NCBI RefSeq assembly: GCF_029852145.1
Contig: NC_079978.1
Coordinates: 10,557,801 to 10,621,800 of the forward strand
From: Microplitis mediator
Taxonomy: Eukaryota; Arthropoda; Insecta; Hymenoptera; Braconidae
DNA length: 64,000 nt
Direction: 5' to 3'
Position numbers and translations under genes: made by a program. Below are positions 11,204-22,968 of this stretch, piece by piece. The notes under the pieces are model-generated. The model did not search any database, was not told where the DNA came from, and worked only from the letters and a program-made list of their open reading frames with translations. Each line of letters begins with the position of its first letter. Position 1 is the stretch's first letter.

Positions 11204-12237
11204 ATGTCCCGCCAGTTGAGAAGTTCTGGAACCCCAGTGAATCTATCATCAGGGCACGGTAATAACGCTGTACCATCTCGGGTTCATAGGAGAAACAGAA
11301 ACTTACGACCAACTAATCCTCTGTAAGATAATAATGTGCTGCCTGCGCAAGTTGATGTGGCTCAACAATATCATCAACCACCTGCACCGGATAACGTGCC
11401 CAACACCATAATGTGCTACCTGAACAAGCTGATGTGGCTCAACAATATCATCAACCACCTGCACCGGATAACGGTGCCCAACATAATAATGTGCCGCCTG
11501 CACAAGTTGATGTGAATCAGCGTAATGATGTACTAGTTGCACCGGAGAACGGTGTCCAGCATAATAATGTGCCGCTTGCACAAGTTGACGTGAATCAGCG
11601 TAATGATGTACTAGTTGCACCGGAGAACGGTGTCCAACATAATAATGTGCCGCCTGCACAAGTTGACGTCAATCAGCATAATGATGTACTAGTTACACCG
11701 AAGAACGGTGCCCAACATCATAATGTGCTGCCTGCACAAGTTGACGTGGCTCAGCGACATCATCAACCACCTCCACTGGCTAACATAGTGCAGCGTCGTT
11801 ATGTTCTACCTGCACCATCTACGACGTCACAACCTTTTCTCTCGAAAAAAAAGACTAAAATGGTTAAAAATTTTAATGCCAATATTTCTAAGGTCCAAAA
11901 ACTTCTACAAAACATAACAGAACCGGTTCCGACTCTACAACAGCCCTTTACGGCACCTCAACAATTTACCACGTCTCTACAGCAGCCCATCGCAAATCCA
12001 CAACAGCCCATCGTAGCTCTGCAACAACCAGTACATCAGCCAGGCTATTATTGGCCACCGTCTTCGCAATTTTTGCCGTTTGCGCAGCCTCATCCTTATG
12101 TTCCCTATGTAATAAATCCTCTACAACAATTTAATCAACCTCATTACCAATATCCATGCTCAACAAATTATCCAACTGCATCCAGCTATCCACCTTCATA
12201 CAATTCACAACCACAATATCCTCCCCGCTATCAATAA
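11204..12237 (+). pseudogene. Pro/Gln/Asn-rich repeat protein candidate, probably broken
   Basis: From ATG 11204 a frame runs 40 codons (basic, R/N-rich) to TAA at 11324-11326. Reading on in the same frame gives the first unit of a 26-residue repeat (NNVPPAQVDVNQRNDVLVAP-type), then one missing base at about 11397 shifts to the frame that stays open from 11413 to TAA 12235 (274 codons with no early ATG). After about five repeat units comes a short basic patch (KKKTKMVKN) and a tail rich in Q, P, Y and S (QPPPQY-like). I do not recognise the protein. A secreted or structural repeat protein or a former gene are both possible; no signal peptide is visible. Confidence 0.4.
11327..11810 (+). repeat. 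Coding minisatellite, 78-bp unit
   Basis: About five to six diverged copies of a 78-bp unit (26 codons). Units in the middle are nearly identical and all of them keep a multiple of three except at the single-base loss near 11397. The reverse-strand open frame over the same bases is a by-product of the repeat. Confidence 0.85.
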
Positions 12238-12689
12238 ATAATAATAATTATAAAAACTCACTTTTAAGATAACGAAGAATTAAAAATGATCCCGGGTCAA
12301 AAAATAACTCGATTTCGACTTTTCTGACTTATTTGACTTGCTTCTGACTAAATGAACTTGATTTTGACTGCTACAATTTTTTTGACTTGAATATAACTTT
12401 TGTAACTTAAAAATTTAAGTCAACTAAGTATAATCCAAGACAACGTGACTTTAATTTGACTTGGTTGGCGTAAATGGATACTAAGTAAGATATCTGAGTC
12501 AAAAACAAGTCAAAACCGAATGAATTTTCCTATCATAGAATATGGAAACGAATTAGGTTTTGGCTTGTTTTTGACTTAGTTGTCTTACTTAGTACCCATT
12601 TACCCTGATTAAAAAAATGTATTTGACAGGATTAAAAAGGATTAAAATTTTAATACTTTTAAACCCTGCTAAATACTGTAAATCCTGCA

Positions 12690-13844
12690 TCAAAATTCAC
12701 GATTAATCATATTAAATACTTTTTAATACTAAAATAATCGAAAGGAGTAGAAGGATTTAACTAGCATTTAAAATTTCTAATTCTATTGAATACTTTTAGG
12801 ATATAAAAGGATTCAACTAGCATTTAAAATTTCTAATGCTATTGAATACTTTTTAATCCTGAAATAATGATTTCATTCCGTTATCTTTTTAGGATATAAA
12901 CGAATATAACCAGTGTTTGAAATTTCTAACGCTACCGAATACTTTTTAATCCTGAAATAATGTTCTCATTCCTTTATCTTTTTAGGATATAAACGGATTT
13001 AACCAGTATTTGGAATTTTTAATGCTATTGAATACTTTTTAATCCTGAAATAATGTTTTTATTCCGTTATCTTTTTAGGATATAAACGGATTTAACCAGT
13101 ATTTGAAATTTTTAATGCTACCGAATACTTATTAATCCTGAAATAATGTTTTTATTTCATAACCTTTCTAGGATATAGAAGGATTTAACCAGTGTTTGAA
13201 ATTTCTAACGCTACCGAATACTTTTTAATCCTGAAATAATTTTTCTATTTCGTAACCTTTTTAGGATATAGACGGATTTATCCAGTATTCAAAATTTCAT
13301 ATGCTACCGAATACTTTTTAATCCGGAAAAAATTTTTTTATTTCATAACCCTTTTAGGATATAGAAGGATTTAACCAGTGTTTGAAATTTCTAATGCTAC
13401 CAAATACTTTTTAATCCTGAAACAATGTTTTTATTTTATTACCTTTTTAGGATATAGAAGGATTTAACCAGTGTTTGAAATTTTCAATGTTACCGAATAC
13501 CATTTAATCCTGAAATAATTTTTTTTATTTCATATCCTTTTTAGGATCTCAACGGATTTAACCAGTATTTGAAATTTTTAAAGCTATTGAATACGTTTTA
13601 ATTCTGAAATAATGTTTTCATTCCGTTATCTTTTTAGGATATAAACGGATTTAACCAGTATTTGAAATTTCTAATGCTACCGAATACTTTTTAATCCTGA
13701 GATAATGTTTTTATTTCATAACCTTTTTAGGATATAGAAGGATCTAACCAGTGTTTTAATTTCTAATGCTACCGAATACTTTTTAATCCTGAAATAATTT
13801 TTTTATTTCATAACCTTTTTAGGATATAGAAGGATATAACCAGT
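12690..13844 (+). repeat. Subterminal tandem array, 93-bp unit, left part
   Basis: About a dozen copies. The landmark AGGATATAAACGGATTTAAC recurs at a spacing of 93 bases (for example 12891, 12984, 13077, 13170, 13263), each followed by a CGAATACTTTTTAATCCTG-type block. Copies are 85-95% alike by eye. Confidence 0.85.
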
Positions 13845-14936
13845 TGTAAAATATTAACTTAAAAACTACATTAAATATTTAGTTTGCTGAACCGGGATGG
13901 TGAAAGAAATAAAAATTCACTTTTACAATGTATTGTCCATATTTAATACAAATAAATCACAGATAATAGCATAGAGTACAAAAGTTGATCACGAGTTTAT
14001 AACAGAGCACTTATTAAACATAATTCGATTGCGTTTAAGTTTCGTTGAGTTCAATATAAATTACATGGCACCGTACACATGAAATCTTATATACATATAT
14101 ATATATAGAGCGCAGTTGATGTGAAGATTGAGTTTATCGAGTTTAATAGAATACAATTTTTCTATAATTTTACACGGCACCATACTCGTGAATTAATATG
14201 TAGTATAGAGCGCAGTAATGGATAAATTATTAACAATTAATAATTTACAAATATCACAAATATTTCGAGTATAATTTTAAGTCACGAATAATTTTAATAC
14301 GCGATATGTAGAGTACGAGTAAGAACCGAGTAATGAAATTAGATGCATCGAGAGCCGAGTCTGAACGTATATTATTTCTTTGCAGTCACAAATAAAATTT
14401 GATGTTGATTTTAGAGATTAAGTATGACTGGATGACTGAATGATGACATCAGTCACAACAGTTGGCGTCGAGAACAAATAAATAATTAAGCAATGAGTAA
14501 TAAAAGTAAATTGTAAATTGAAATAAATTATTTGTGGCTGCAAAGTCACGTGATGGCGAGTATATATATAGATATAGCCGGCAGGTTATTTTAACACGCG
14601 GTCAACAAAAAAATGATCACAGATTTTATGTATGAAATTAATCGTGTAATTGAAAAATATAGATGATAAAAGATACCTGATAAGTCAGCGAGTTATGGTC
14701 AGAATGAATATCATTGATGACACAGAGTAATTCGCACGATGTAATTAACTTTTAATAAATGCTGATAGCACGTGGTGTTCTATAACAGGTGTTGTAGAAT
14801 AATGGCAGTTGCCACGTAGCTGGCTATCGAGTTGTGATTCCGAGTATCAGAGGGCGCGTCGATAGCAGCACCTCTGGTATAGTAGAGCGTAGAGTCATCA
14901 AGTGTTCTGGCGCGAACATTTGATATTTACGCAACA
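13845..14936. mobile_element. Solo LTR-like insertion, 1092 bp, with CCAGT duplication
   Basis: It begins TGTAAAATATT, ends ACGCAACA and is flanked by CCAGT at 13840-13844 and 14937-14941, where the tandem array resumes in register. No ORF. TG...CA ends with a 5-bp duplication indicate a solo LTR of a family different from the TGTTACG group elsewhere in this window. Confidence 0.8.
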
Positions 14937-14941
14937 CCAGT

Positions 14942-15750
14942 ATTTAAAATTTCTTATGCTACCGAATACTTTTTAATCCTGAAATAATGTTTTTATTTCG
15001 TGATCTTTTTAGGATAGAAAAGGATTCAACTAGCATTTAAAATTTCTAATGCTACCGAATACTTTTTAATCCTGAAATAATTTTTTTATTTCATAACCTT
15101 TTTAGGATATAAACGGATTAAACCAGTATTTTAAATTTTTAATGCTATTGAATACTTTTTAATCCTGAAATAATATTTTTTTTCATTATCTTTTTAGGAT
15201 ATAAAAGGATTTAAGCTAGCATTTAAAATTTTTGATGCTATCGAATACTTTTAATCATGAAATAATGTTCTTCTTTGATTATCATTCTAGGATATAAACG
15301 GAATTAACCTGTATTTAAAATTTCTGATATGCTATTAAATACTTATTAATCCTGAAATAATGTTTTTATTTTATTATCTATTTAATATATAAAAAAATTG
15401 AAGCCGTATTTGAAATTCTGTTTGTATTAAATACTTTTCAATTCTGAAACAATGTCTTAATTTAATTATCTTCTTCGGATTTACATAATATGATTTAAAT
15501 CGTATTCCAATTTCTGAATTCTGTAGAATATTTTGTGATCTTGAAATAATTTCTAAATCCTATCATTTTTTGGGGACATCGCAGGATTACACTATAATTC
15601 AAATTTTTTATTTTGTTGAATATACTATTAAATTCTAAAATATCGTTTCAATTTAATGATTCTCATAGGATATACAAAGATTCGATTATACTTGAAATTT
15701 TTTAATTCTGCTCCATTCCTGTAAATCGTGAAATAATGTCTACGCAGTTT
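14942..15750 (+). repeat. Subterminal tandem array, degenerate inner part
   Basis: This continues the 93-bp array beyond the solo LTR. Copies become progressively more diverged towards 15700, as though older units lie inward. Confidence 0.7.
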
Positions 15751-16221
15751 TTTAAGCCGCACAAAGAATTGTCAAGTTTGAATTGATCGAGCTAGGAATT
15801 TCGGAGTAATTCCAAAAAAAACTTTTCGGCATTCTTTCACACACACACACACAGACAGACAGACAGACACCATCGTGGGAATAGTGAGGGAAGCTTCCTA
15901 GGACCTCAAAACATCGAGATCTAATGAAAACTCTATTTTCCAAAAACGAAATAAAAACAATAACCTCGATTTTTGAAAATTTTTAATTTTCTCAGCGGAA
16001 AGTTAAGAAGTTTTCATCTTTAATAAGTATTTTTATCGTGATTTTATGAAATAGAAAAGTATTTGAGCAAAGGAAAAAAAATTCTATGTAATTAGATATA
16101 ATTACATATAATTATATGAAACTCTATATAATTTTATATAAATTTGTATAGTTATATATAATTATATCTAATTATTTAAAAAAATTTATGTTTAATTGTA
16201 TATAGAAATATATAATTATTC
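15751..16221. other. Non-coding core of the CCCTGATT element, with microsatellite
   Basis: No gene. It contains (CA)n followed by (GACA)n at about 15838-15868 and AT-rich TATATAATTA-type sequence up to the inserted retrotransposon. Confidence 0.6.
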
Positions 16222-16225
16222 GGGT

Positions 16226-17407
16226 TGTTATGTCCGGATTTAATTAATTAATAATAATTAATCATTGGAAATGGTCGCGTGGGCCTCAAGTGGGAGGCAC
16301 CGGACAAACAGGGTGATTTTCCTAGAGGATTAGCTCTAGGTTTTATTTTTATTATGAGAACTCGAACGATAAACCCCGTGGGGGCCTCTCTGTGTATTCG
16401 ATGCAGAATTTGGATGCAATGTATTAAAGAATTTGGTAACTTCACCTACCTTTCGTTGTTCGCTGCTTACTTGTAAGTTGGTCTTTGTAGCCTTCGGACT
16501 GCAAACTCCTGGGTACGGCTTCTGTTGGTGCCTGGTCGAAAGATGAATTGGTTCAGAAAGAAGGGATGCGGTTCTTAATATTAGAAATAATCAAATATTC
16601 AGGTTTTTCCCAATGATGAATGTTTATTCAATATTTCCCTATGGGCTCGCCGTACTCAGTTCACCTGATGTTAAATTGTTCTTAACACTAAGGTTCTTTT
16701 CTTTAACTTAAATCTCTAAAGATTGCACTTAACTATTAGAACTTAAACTTACAGGTTTTACACTTTGAATTTGTTGAGTCTTTAGCTCATATGAGTTCGG
16801 TATGAATCCCCGACTCCAGCAATTCACTCGGACGAGAATTGCTGTTGATCACTTGACAATTATTATAAAAATCACCCACGGTGCGTGTGGTGATTTTTGG
16901 AAAAAAAAATATAATTTTGAAAAGACAATTTTGAATTGAAATCTTCCGGTAACAAGCAACTTGCCATGCCTCCTCGAGTGCAATATCGAGACGATCTTCC
17001 CGTGGGATTTTGTAGTAACTTGACTGTTTAGATTTATTTAACGAATATGAACTAATCGGTTTAAAAGAAATAGAAAATAGAAAAGAGAGTTGCCTAAACG
17101 TAACTTGGTTTAGAACTCACGCGGGCCAGCAAGGAAGATACATTAACTTCTCAAGCGTCATAGGCTGCCGCACCTTGGTGTTCGTTGTTTTTATCACCTC
17201 GGTTTGCGGTTCTGGAGGGAATCATTTAGAATATATAATTGGATGAATTTAGAATACAGTCAAGTGTAATTCCCTGATTGGAGGAAACGTTGACGACGTG
17301 CAACGAGGCGTTAGCCGAAGTTGCTGTCCTTAAAATTGTTAACGCTGCACTTTGCAGCGAGCGTGGCAAAGAGGCCCCTTTAAATATACGGCAAGCCGGA
17401 TATAACA
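16226..17407 (-). repeat. 3' LTR of the gag-only retrotransposon
   Basis: It starts TGTTATGTCCGG and ends CCGGATATAACA (1182 bp). Short ORFs of 60-70 codons on both strands lie inside the LTR and are not genes. Related copies: the 5' LTR at 22763-26886 and a solo LTR at 40876-42078. Confidence 0.9.
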
Positions 17408-17430
17408 GCATCCCCCCCAAAGAAAGGGTA
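17408..17430 (-). promoter_or_regulatory. Polypurine tract next to the 3' LTR
   Basis: On the minus strand the sequence just inside the LTR contains a run of G and A (CTTTGGGGGGGATGC), the position and composition expected for the plus-strand primer of an LTR element. Confidence 0.5.
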
Positions 17431-19715
17431 CTTTTAGTGACCTTTCTTTGTACAATGGGGTCTCTTGGATTCGCCCGCTGGGAAGTTCAGCGTCAATTTT
17501 GACTTAAGTGAAAATAGATATAGCAACTGCTGAGTACTGCGTGCCGTCACAATTAAAGCTAAGACCATTTTACAAATTTATGTTTGCGTTGGTCGGCAAT
17601 ATTGTTATATTTGTATGTACTATAATCTTAATATTAAAAAAAAACCATAGTTTTATAACTTTTTATAAGTACATAAAGTATAACCGTGGTGGTTTTAATG
17701 TTTGTATTTAACTCAATATTTATTGCTTAAAACGTATGTACCTTGAGATATTCGAAAAATCCTTGTATTATCAATCAATGTTCTGAAGTTTTGTATTTTT
17801 TTTTAATTTTTTAGTTTTTCTAAATTTCCGAAAATTTTCAAGTTATCTAATAAAATTTTTAGCTTACAAAATTTTCAAACATTTTTAACTTATTTGAAAA
17901 ATTTTCGGTTTTTACGACAATTTTCTAAATTTTGAGTTTTTGAAAGAAAAAAAAAAAATAGAGTTTTTCAAAATATTCGAGAATTTTTAAATATTTGAGA
18001 AATTTTCCGTTCTTGCGAAAATTTTCAAAATTTTGAGTTTTTTTTTTTTAAATATTGAGTCTTTCAAATTGAGTTTTTCGAAATATTCGAGAATTTTAAA
18101 ATATTTGAGAAATTTTCCGTTCTTGCGAAAATTTTTAAAATTTGGAGTTTTTTTTTTAAATTTCGAGTTTTTCAAATTTTTTTTCAAAATTTGAAGTTAA
18201 TCGAGAAATTTTCGGTTTCTTCGAAAATTTTCAATATTTTGAGTTTTTCGAGATACATAAAAGAAACGAAAGAGAAAAAAAAAGTTTTAGTTTTTTTTTT
18301 CAACATTTTCAGAAATTTTTATTTAGCTGAAGACGAAATTATTAAGTTCTAACTTGGTTTTTGCAGTTTTTTTTTGTATTTTTTTTTTTTATTTTACTAA
18401 TTTTTTTTTTTTTTTTTCACTTTATATTCATAATTCCCAGTGGACGTTGTTTTTCTGGTGCTACGAAGTAAGGCAAGCGAATACTTTTCTTCTGGAGAGA
18501 TACCAGCAAGGTTGTTCGTGTGGGTGACGTCTGTTCTCCTAGTGGACTGCTGGTCAAAAACGTTACATTTTCCGGCTTGAATACTCTGGGCTACGTTTTG
18601 CAGTTGTTCGTGCTAATGACATGGGCGAAGCCCGTCTACGCGGTGAGTTCGTCAGAGTCCCAACACTCCTTTTGTAGCTGGTCGAGAGCGACACACTCTT
18701 GTACGAAAGAGATGATACTTTTTGCATGTGTTGATCATTAGCCCATGCATGACGTGAGTACTATTATGATACCTGTGTTAGTGGCCGTGATTATTTTACG
18801 TTGCAATCTTTCTTTTGTGTTATCCAATATCACCTACACGATAAAAACTTCCTCCCCAGCTTTCTTGATGGTTATAAGAAACAGATTGTAAGTCATATTG
18901 TTCTCTTGACTGTACCATGACTGTCGTTGAACTGTAGCGTCAGCAAAAACTTGAAGACAGAAATTAAAATCCATGATGTCCTTGATCAATATGGAATTCC
19001 CGAGTAAATTTTAATTTTGGAACTCAAAAAATACGGTGGATTATGACCAGGCAGTGCCATTTCAGCTGCATAAATTTTAAAGTCCAATTTAACCGGTGAT
19101 ACTAATATCTGTAACTAATACTTGGAGTTAGATTAATACGGGAAATGTCATTTATGGATCTAATACGGTCAGATTTGAGTAGACTTCTAATAGAGCTTCA
19201 CCCCCCCCCTCTTTATCTTCTCTTCCGACAGGAGAAAAAAAAATTCGGGTATGAAGTTAAGTGTATTAAGATTTAATTTTTGGAGAGCCATCAAAATTTA
19301 TAATCTACCCTTCGAAAATTTATGGGGGATATGTCAATTAATCCATTCTAGATGTGACTATTACTATCCCCCCTTCTTTTTTAAGTGTGTAAAAAAAAAT
19401 TTTAATATTACGTGAAAATAGAATAGTAACAATAATTTGAGACTTTAACAATCGGGTCATGTTGAATTGATGTAAAGTTGCTCATGACAAGTAAAATTTG
19501 GATACTGACTTCGTCTCAAAAATTACTCTTCTTTCGATAAATCCTCCCGAAATTAAAAATTTTCAGCGGCGAATGGAGAGAGAGAGAGAGAGAATGGGGA
19601 GAAGATAAAGCTTATACCAACGTAGGGGATTCAAAATAAAATTCACCTTCTTTTCGTTTAAAACTTTTCAATATTCTGATGATGCCACTATTTTAATAGT
19701 GCAATCCTTGGGCCA
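17431..19715 (-). other. Non-coding internal part of the gag-only element
   Basis: Where pol would be expected I see only AT-rich and low-complexity sequence: a TTTTTC-rich stretch with tandem repeats at about 17800-18420, a (GA)n tract near 19575-19592 and scattered short ORFs with no RT, protease or integrase motif. Confidence 0.6.
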
Positions 19716-21597
19716 TCAAAAAGAAAAATTATTCGAAGGAGTGATTTTCATCAAGGAAGATAGATCTGGAGGGCCACGCCTTCGAATTTTGAATGTTCCA
19801 AGGGGTCCCCAAAATAGAGTCGAGAGGAAGAATTTCAATTTCTTGCAATTTCGTATACTTCTTTTCTGGCTTAACCTACTAAGTAATTTCTGTCGTTTTC
19901 CGACTTTTGTAGAATCGCTAATGATTGGGAAGCGTTTAATAGTCGTATGATTTATTCTTGAACAATTCTTTACGCGGCTCGAATTAACTGTTAAATTTTG
20001 AAAAGAGCTTTGTTCCATTTCAATCAAAGGGCTTGTAACGGATCTCTTTAATGTGGGTTTTGAAAGATTTTGACATTTCAAAATATTTTTTATGTTGGAA
20101 TCCGAATTTTTATTAGTACGTGAAGAATTTTTGCAATGAACACAAGCTTTTAAAATAACTGGTTTCTCCGATTTAGTACCAACTTCCGGCATCGATATAT
20201 TAATTTTTACGTGGGAATTTTGATTTCCCAAATTTTGATTTGACTCGTAGCCATCATCAGAAGGCGAAATCGGACAGTTATATTCTAATGTATTCGAAAG
20301 GGCTGTTTCCTTCGCTTCAGGGTCCTCTCGGATCGTAGACTTACTAAAAATCGTTCTCTCGACACTCTCTAAATCGGTTCGTCCCTCCGGCTGTTGATCT
20401 AACGACGGAACTTCTTTATCACTATTTGAATCTTTTCGTCCCCCCGGCTGCTGACCTAACGATGGAACTTCCGTAATATTATTCGAATCGGTTCGTCCCC
20501 CCGACTGTTGATCGAACGATGTATCAATAAGAAATTTTTCGTGTTCGTCAATGGTGGTGGGAAGGAGACGGTTGTTAAGCATAAGCGAACAAAGGCGTTG
20601 AAAATGTCTTCTAAATTTCGAGGCTTGAATTTGAAAATTAAAGGCTGTAAGGAGGGTGGTATACTCTCGAAGATAACACTAGGCGCTTTTACATCTGCTT
20701 TCTTTACTACAAAGTAACGAGTTTCCGGACAAGAATATTGACTAAAGCGTGAAAGTAAACCTCGCAAATAAACGTAAAACTTGACTAGAGATTCACCCTT
20801 CTTGCGCCTAAGACTATTTAACTCTCTAAGAAGTCCACTAAAAACCTTTTTTCGATAAGCTTCATAGGTGTACATTATGGCATGTGGGAATTGACCTTGA
20901 AAAGGCGCTACCGAGAAGGCCAATGCTTGGTCCGGTTCGTATTCGGGATCTATGAACTCTTCAGCTCCCAATTGAGGTTGCTGGTATGGATAGCCAGGAA
21001 GGTTTTGAGGACCTCCTAACTGTCCATAGTAGTTCATCGGTTCAGGCATCACTCCGTATGCCAGAGCCCTGGGTTCCGCGTAAAATTCAGACTGTGGCTG
21101 TGTCGCCCAGCTGGGGCCTTGGACGGGCCCTCGGTTCTGCCCTTGGAAATAGGATTGATACCTATTCTGCTGGGTCTGAGGATCGGGTCGGTAAGCCTGA
21201 GGTTTTGGCCTCATTCGCTGTTGATGCATTTGCGCATCATATTTCCTTGTTTGTTCTTTAATAGCTTCAAAGAGCTCCGAAAGATTCATGTATTCCCGAG
21301 TAGAGGCCAAACATTGCAGATAGTCTGGGAGGGAGTCGAAAAACGTGTCGACCGCAAATCGCTGTGCTTGATTGGTTATTGCCGTGCGATCTCCTACAGG
21401 AACGGAAGATTCGATTTTTTGACGAATCGCTCTCAATCTATAGAGGAAGCTTTCTAGTGTTTCGAAAGTACCCTTCTGGATGGTAGTCAATTTGTGGAAG
21501 TAGATTTTTAGTAGATCGTTTTGGTTTTCACCCCCCCCCCCCCTCCAGGGTTGTCGTCTTCTTTATCATTTGGGAGGGCACCTCCAGGTAGGACCAT
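19716..21597 (-). pseudogene. Gag-like region of the LTR retrotransposon, two frame changes
   Basis: Reading from ATG at 21597, the frame meets a run of 13 G (21543-21531 on the minus strand) and goes to a stop; the main frame, shifted, then runs from here to 20456 and includes FETLESFLYRLRAIRQKIE and a helical segment typical of Ty3/Gypsy Gag, followed by a Q/P/Y-rich region. A further open frame (20582-19716) overlaps its end and has imperfect repeats EVPSLGQQPGGRKDS and a basic C-terminus. No zinc knuckle is seen; one CVHCKNSS is too short. Gag forms the particle that packages element RNA. Homopolymer error, slippage or real mutation could explain the first shift. Confidence 0.65.
21531..21543 (-). 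other. 13-base G homopolymer in the gag start region
   Basis: A run of C on the plus strand separates the gag start (ATG 21597) from the main gag frame by a frame change. A change in run length by one or two bases would alter the frame. Confidence 0.8.
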
Positions 21598-22727
21598 TTT
21601 TAAAGCAAAGTCTAGTGTGGATTAGTTTTGGGAGAAAGAGAGAGAGAACGATGTAAAAGAAAATTTCGTTGTATTAAGATTTTTACTGGGAAATTTTTTC
21701 CTTTAAGCTCCGAGTCCAAATCGGGTGGATCACGTACGTTAAAATTTATTTTCGACTTATGACTTTCGTGAAAGGGCTTTTTTTTTTTTTTTAGTTAAAC
21801 TCTGTAGTGGTGTAAATCAGTGAATCTTCTTCCTAATAACGCGTTTCTATTAGAGGTTGATGGTATACTCTACCCTCCAAATAGTCGAGGTATACCATTC
21901 TTGTAATTGGAAACGGCGACCCACGCGTCTATTTTTTCCAACCATGAGTTGGGTTCACTGAATGAAAATTGGTGCTGGTTAAGCACCCAACTTCCATACG
22001 GTGATTCTTCAACTCACTGCCGAGATATGCTAGCCAAAGCACCAACTAGTCAAAAATTAATAGGCGAAAGAGTCGTTTGCGATCAACTTTATTCTATGTA
22101 CCTCACTTAATTTCAAAATACAATTATATATGTAAAAAAAACAAAATTGTTGATAATGCTAGAAATATATGTGATCCAAAAAAAAAAAATTGGGAATGAA
22201 AATGTCTAAATTTTATAGGGGAGAACAGATAGTTTAATGCCAACGCCTAATTCGCATACGTAAAAAAAGTCAAAGAAGGTACTCCAATTACAAATCAAGG
22301 ATAGCCGCAACAGCAACGTGAGTGCATAAGCACCTGTGCAGGTAAGTATAATTGAATGGTTTCCAACGGGGTAAGATGGTTTGACGACGTGACTACCGCC
22401 ATCTTAGTCAGCAGAAAAGGTAGGAAGGTCACTTTTATTTTAATTTATAAATTTATTTATTATAATAAAATATTAAAGAATAATATTTTAATTTTCAGTG
22501 ACTGTCGTGAGGAAATATGAAGCGGGGTCGGATTACCGTAGCAAGAAGAATCAAATGACTTCTTAATAAATGAAGAATTTTTGTGAATACGTGTCCAACC
22601 ACACCCAAAGAGGATTTAAAAAAATAAATTTATAATTTTGCAAAATTTTAAATTTAACAAAGGAGAGAAAAAAAAATTGGAAATTTTTAATTTTTCTTCC
22701 AATTTCTGGATCGAAGGAGAGAGAATC

Positions 22728-22751
22728 GTTCGAATCCCACCGCTGCCACCA
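22728..22751 (-). promoter_or_regulatory. Primer-binding site, tRNA-Leu
   Basis: The plus strand carries a 24-base match to the 3' end of animal tRNA-Leu (AAG/TAG type) as I remember it, ending CCACCGCTGCCACCA with CCA. The minus strand is therefore a perfect primer-binding site, 11 bases inside the 5' LTR. Confidence 0.85.
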
Positions 22752-22837
22752 AAAATCAGCTCTGTTATGTCCGGATTTAATTAATGAATAATAATTAATT
22801 ATTGGAAATGGTCGCGTGGGCCTCAAGTGGGAAGCAC

Positions 22838-22932
22838 TGTTACGACCCGGCATCCTTCATCCCTTACGCATGTATATATATGTGGGTACACATATATATA
22901 TATATGGATAAAAATAAATATACACAATTAAG

Positions 22933-22968
<36 letters not shown>

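Noticed and set aside
11303..11659. 118-codon ORF on the minus strand of the repeat protein
   Set aside because: It is a shadow of the 78-bp repeat read in reverse; the long plus-strand tail beyond the repeat supports the other strand.
12690..13844. Centromeric or telomeric satellite
   Set aside because: The 93-bp array is confined to the ends of one TA-flanked element with an inverted counterpart, and no TTAGG telomere repeats occur.
17278..17502. Small ORFs in the LTR at 16226-17407 and its copies
   Set aside because: They lie within LTR sequence, differ among copies and have no family features.
22728..22751. tRNA-Leu gene 3' end
   Set aside because: Only the last 24 bases match, with CCA encoded, and it is placed as a primer-binding site inside an LTR.
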